From Alphaproteobacteria bacterium (GTDB lineage Bacteria > Pseudomonadota > Alphaproteobacteria > RF32 > CAG-239): 42,359 bases of DNA. Within the stretch, counting starts at the first letter, position 1, and every line of letters begins with the position of its first letter. A model generated the notes under the pieces. It saw only the letters and a program-made list of their open reading frames with translations. It was not told where the DNA came from and made no database searches. The stretch is from the NCBI GenBank assembly GCA_017480745.1, contig JAFUSA010000008.1, forward strand, positions 150,090 through 192,448, written 5' to 3'. Shown in pieces: positions 40,869-42,359 of this stretch. Both the position numbers and the translations under genes were made by a program.

Positions 40869-42203
40869 ATGTTAAAAAATTTAGGATTATTAACTGTTGT
40901 TTGCACCGCTCTCGCGGGATGTTACTACGTTCAGAATGATTTGACGGTAGAAGAATTGCAAGCACAGCAGGAAACAGCGCCACAATTTCAACCTCGTGTT
41001 AAAATGCCGAGTTCAATTGTGGTTTGTCGAGCCAAACAATGTGCTCCGGCAAATCTTTCAATGTCTAAGGAATATGTGTATAACACATTGCTCCATATGC
41101 TTGATAGCAATGCTCGAGAGAAAGCTCTGCTATGCACAGCCAACCCTAACACACACTCTTGCACGGAAGAATATGTTTCAATTCCGGTTACCGTTGGCGT
41201 AACTCCGGCCTATATGTATTTGGATGATGTTAAGATTACCGATGTTGCCATCAGTCAACAAAATACCATGGCGCTTAATTTGATCTTGAATTGGGGGGTT
41301 ACCTATAACGGGCAAACACCAACTTGTCGCCCGAGCAAAACATTGTTATATGCCAAAAATGTTAATAATATCATGATAGAAGACGGCGGATATACCTGCA
41401 AAATGACAACTGTTGGCACAACACAGATTAAAACAGTGTTTGCAATAGACTATATTGATGTTGATTATGGATATATCGGTGGCTTTTATTCCATCGGCTT
41501 ATCCGGTCCGGCGTATGGTGGAGGATCAGGTTACATGATTATGCGTTTACCGCGCGATGTTACGTTAGACGCCATGGATTTTATCGTTCCGGCGACTGAA
41601 CCGGCACAACCAGCTGGCGCTAAAAGAAAAGATACAATGACTGTGTATGAAACAACCGTTGCTGAGCCTAAGCCTGCTCCGGTTGTAGCGCCAAAACCGC
41701 AATCAACTCCGGCTGTTAAACCTGTTCCAGAGGTTAAAGAAGCGCCAAAACCGACGCCGCTTTTGACCAAACAAACGGTAAAACAGGAAAAAGCTTTGTT
41801 AAAAGAATTGCCACAGCCGGCTCCTCAGCCGACACCGCAACCGGTAGTTCAAGCGCAGCCGGCTCCTCAGCCGATGCCTCAACCGGTAGTTCAATCGCAA
41901 CCGGCTCCTCAGCCGACACCGCAACCGGTAGTTCAATCGCAACCGGCTCCTCAGCCAGCGTATAATCAACGCGCAAATATGGCAAATCATACTCCTGCGC
42001 CTAACGTAAACACAATTATTCGCTACAATCACGCTGCACGCGATTTTGATGAGGCAAAAGCCGAACAAGAAAAACGTCGTCGTGAAGATGCAAAAGCTAT
42101 TAACTACAATGGGGTTAAAGTATTTCCCTTGCCGGCTAAAAATACCGACAGAAGCAGAGTTGCTCCGCAGAATAAAAATACTTTAAGCGAGTATAATTAT
42201 TAA
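40869..42203 (+). CDS. Proline-rich lipoprotein of unknown function
   Basis: 444 residues. The signal ends in lipobox TALAGC (residues about 12-18). Residues 40-245 form a compact domain with several Cys (IVVCRAKQCAPANLS, LLCTANPNTHSC, PTCRPSK, YTCKM) and a Gly/Tyr-rich strand region. From about 255 to 375 the chain is Pro/Ala/Gln-rich with a three-unit 14-residue repeat (PAPQPTPQPVVQAQ), likely a periplasm-spanning or wall-reaching linker. The tail is basic. I do not recognise the family. Monocistronic, with GAAGG before the ATG. Confidence 0.7.
   Translation: MLKNLGLLTVVCTALAGCYYVQNDLTVEELQAQQETAPQFQPRVKMPSSIVVCRAKQCAPANLSMSKEYVYNTLLHMLDSNAREKALLCTANPNTHSCTEEYVSIPVTVGVTPAYMYLDDVKITDVAISQQNTMALNLILNWGVTYNGQTPTCRPSKTLLYAKNVNNIMIEDGGYTCKMTTVGTTQIKTVFAIDYIDVDYGYIGGFYSIGLSGPAYGGGSGYMIMRLPRDVTLDAMDFIVPATEPAQPAGAKRKDTMTVYETTVAEPKPAPVVAPKPQSTPAVKPVPEVKEAPKPTPLLTKQTVKQEKALLKELPQPAPQPTPQPVVQAQPAPQPMPQPVVQSQPAPQPTPQPVVQSQPAPQPAYNQRANMANHTPAPNVNTIIRYNHAARDFDEAKAEQEKRRREDAKAINYNGVKVFPLPAKNTDRSRVAPQNKNTLSEYNY
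41817..41955 (+). repeat. Tandem 42-bp coding repeat
   Basis: Three full units (41817-41858, 41859-41900, 41901-41942) plus a 13-base partial unit, each encoding PAPQPxPQPVVQxQ. In-frame copy-number change would alter linker length without breaking the protein. Confidence 0.85.
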
Positions 42204-42226
42204 ATTTACTGAATAAACAAAAAGGG

Positions 42227-42252
42227 ACCCGCCGGCTTAGCCGGCGGTTCTT
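42227..42252. terminator. Terminator after the proline-rich lipoprotein gene
   Basis: CCGCCGGC and GCCGGCGG form an 8-bp stem with a 3-base loop; T-rich on both sides (TTCTTATT plus strand, CCCTTTTTG minus strand), so it may serve both convergent units. Confidence 0.75.
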
Positions 42253-42325
42253 ATTAGACGCCTATAAGGCTCACATTACCAGCTATGACGCCTAAAGGGC
42301 GTTCGACAGTCTGACCGGGCGATTA

Positions 42326-42359
42326 TTACTTGCTACCCGTAAACGGGTCTAAATCGAAT
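42326..42359 (-). CDS. Possible C-terminal end of a gene entering from the right
   Basis: On the minus strand an open frame from the right edge reads FDLDPFTGSK and ends with two TAA stops (42323-42328). Beyond it are small hairpins (ACGCC/GGCGT near 42291, GCCT/AGGC near 42261) and the terminator at 42227. It is too short to identify, and the hairpin CCCG/CGGG inside it leaves an RNA gene as an alternative. Confidence 0.25.
   Translation of the reverse strand, partial: FDLDPFTGSK

Noticed and set aside
41817..41955. CRISPR-like repeat array
   Set aside because: Units are adjacent without spacers and are in-frame Pro/Gln codons of a lipoprotein.

Overview
This 42 kb window is AT-rich, densely coding, and reads as the chromosome of an alphaproteobacterium. 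It carries lineage-typical genes: gcrA, gapR (DUF2312), a short PopZ/DUF2497-like gene next to valS, a DUF2155 gene beside MlaD-type genes, and zapA followed by a 6S RNA candidate. The low GC, the OprB-like porin and the many odd pilins resemble uncultured host-associated (gut-type) Alphaproteobacteria; that placement is inference.

Layout. 1-3330: S10 ribosomal operon on the minus strand (rpsS partial, rplB, rplW, rplD, rplC, rpsJ) with its promoter and a hairpin leader. 3574-9144: minus-strand genes for two tandem prepilins, a secreted Cys-rich protein with a dead trypsin-like domain, comM and a lipoprotein. 9276-12359: two pilin units, then DUF2155 and two MCE/MlaD proteins. 12475-16506: plus-strand Gld-like ABC exporter operon. 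16580-17529: a pilin cassette. 17626-23413: rpmI-rplT-pheS-pheT-proS on the minus strand. 23505-27720: a pilin remnant, an unknown secreted protein, gcrA, an OprB-like porin and two small WDKTKEV-repeat proteins. 27788-33434: a pilin cassette, an OmpA-like lipoprotein, valS, the PopZ-like gene, a collapsed pilin cassette and gapR. 33586-42359: pyk, a VirB2-like protein, a pilin cassette, a ThiE-like protein, a coiled-coil gene plus zapA, 6S RNA, a pilin pseudogene, recX, hslO, a secreted nuclease and a proline-rich lipoprotein.

The striking system is a dispersed family of type IV prepilin-like genes: ten loci in 42 kb (five intact standard or tandem genes plus one with an extended leader peptide, one internally deleted, and three remnants). 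Four complete single-gene cassettes and one collapsed one have near-identical promoters (TTGACT, 16-nt spacer, TA-rich -10). In the complete ones a roughly 190-nt leader follows, folding by eye into a closing stem P1 with internal hairpins P2, P3 and P4, then an intrinsic terminator and a strong ribosome binding site. P1, P2 and P3 keep pairing while their sequences change between copies, which points to a selected RNA structure. A strand of P3 is also complementary to the Shine-Dalgarno sequence in every copy. I recognise no known riboswitch class. The pilins share an almost invariant N-terminus but diverge strongly in the rest, apart from an ACIEL...W motif and a C-terminal Cys. Two cassettes lie between direct repeats derived from the 3' end or terminator of the neighbouring gene, suggesting that whole promoter-leader-pilin units have been inserted or duplicated. 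Together this looks like an undescribed RNA-controlled, expanding pilin repertoire.
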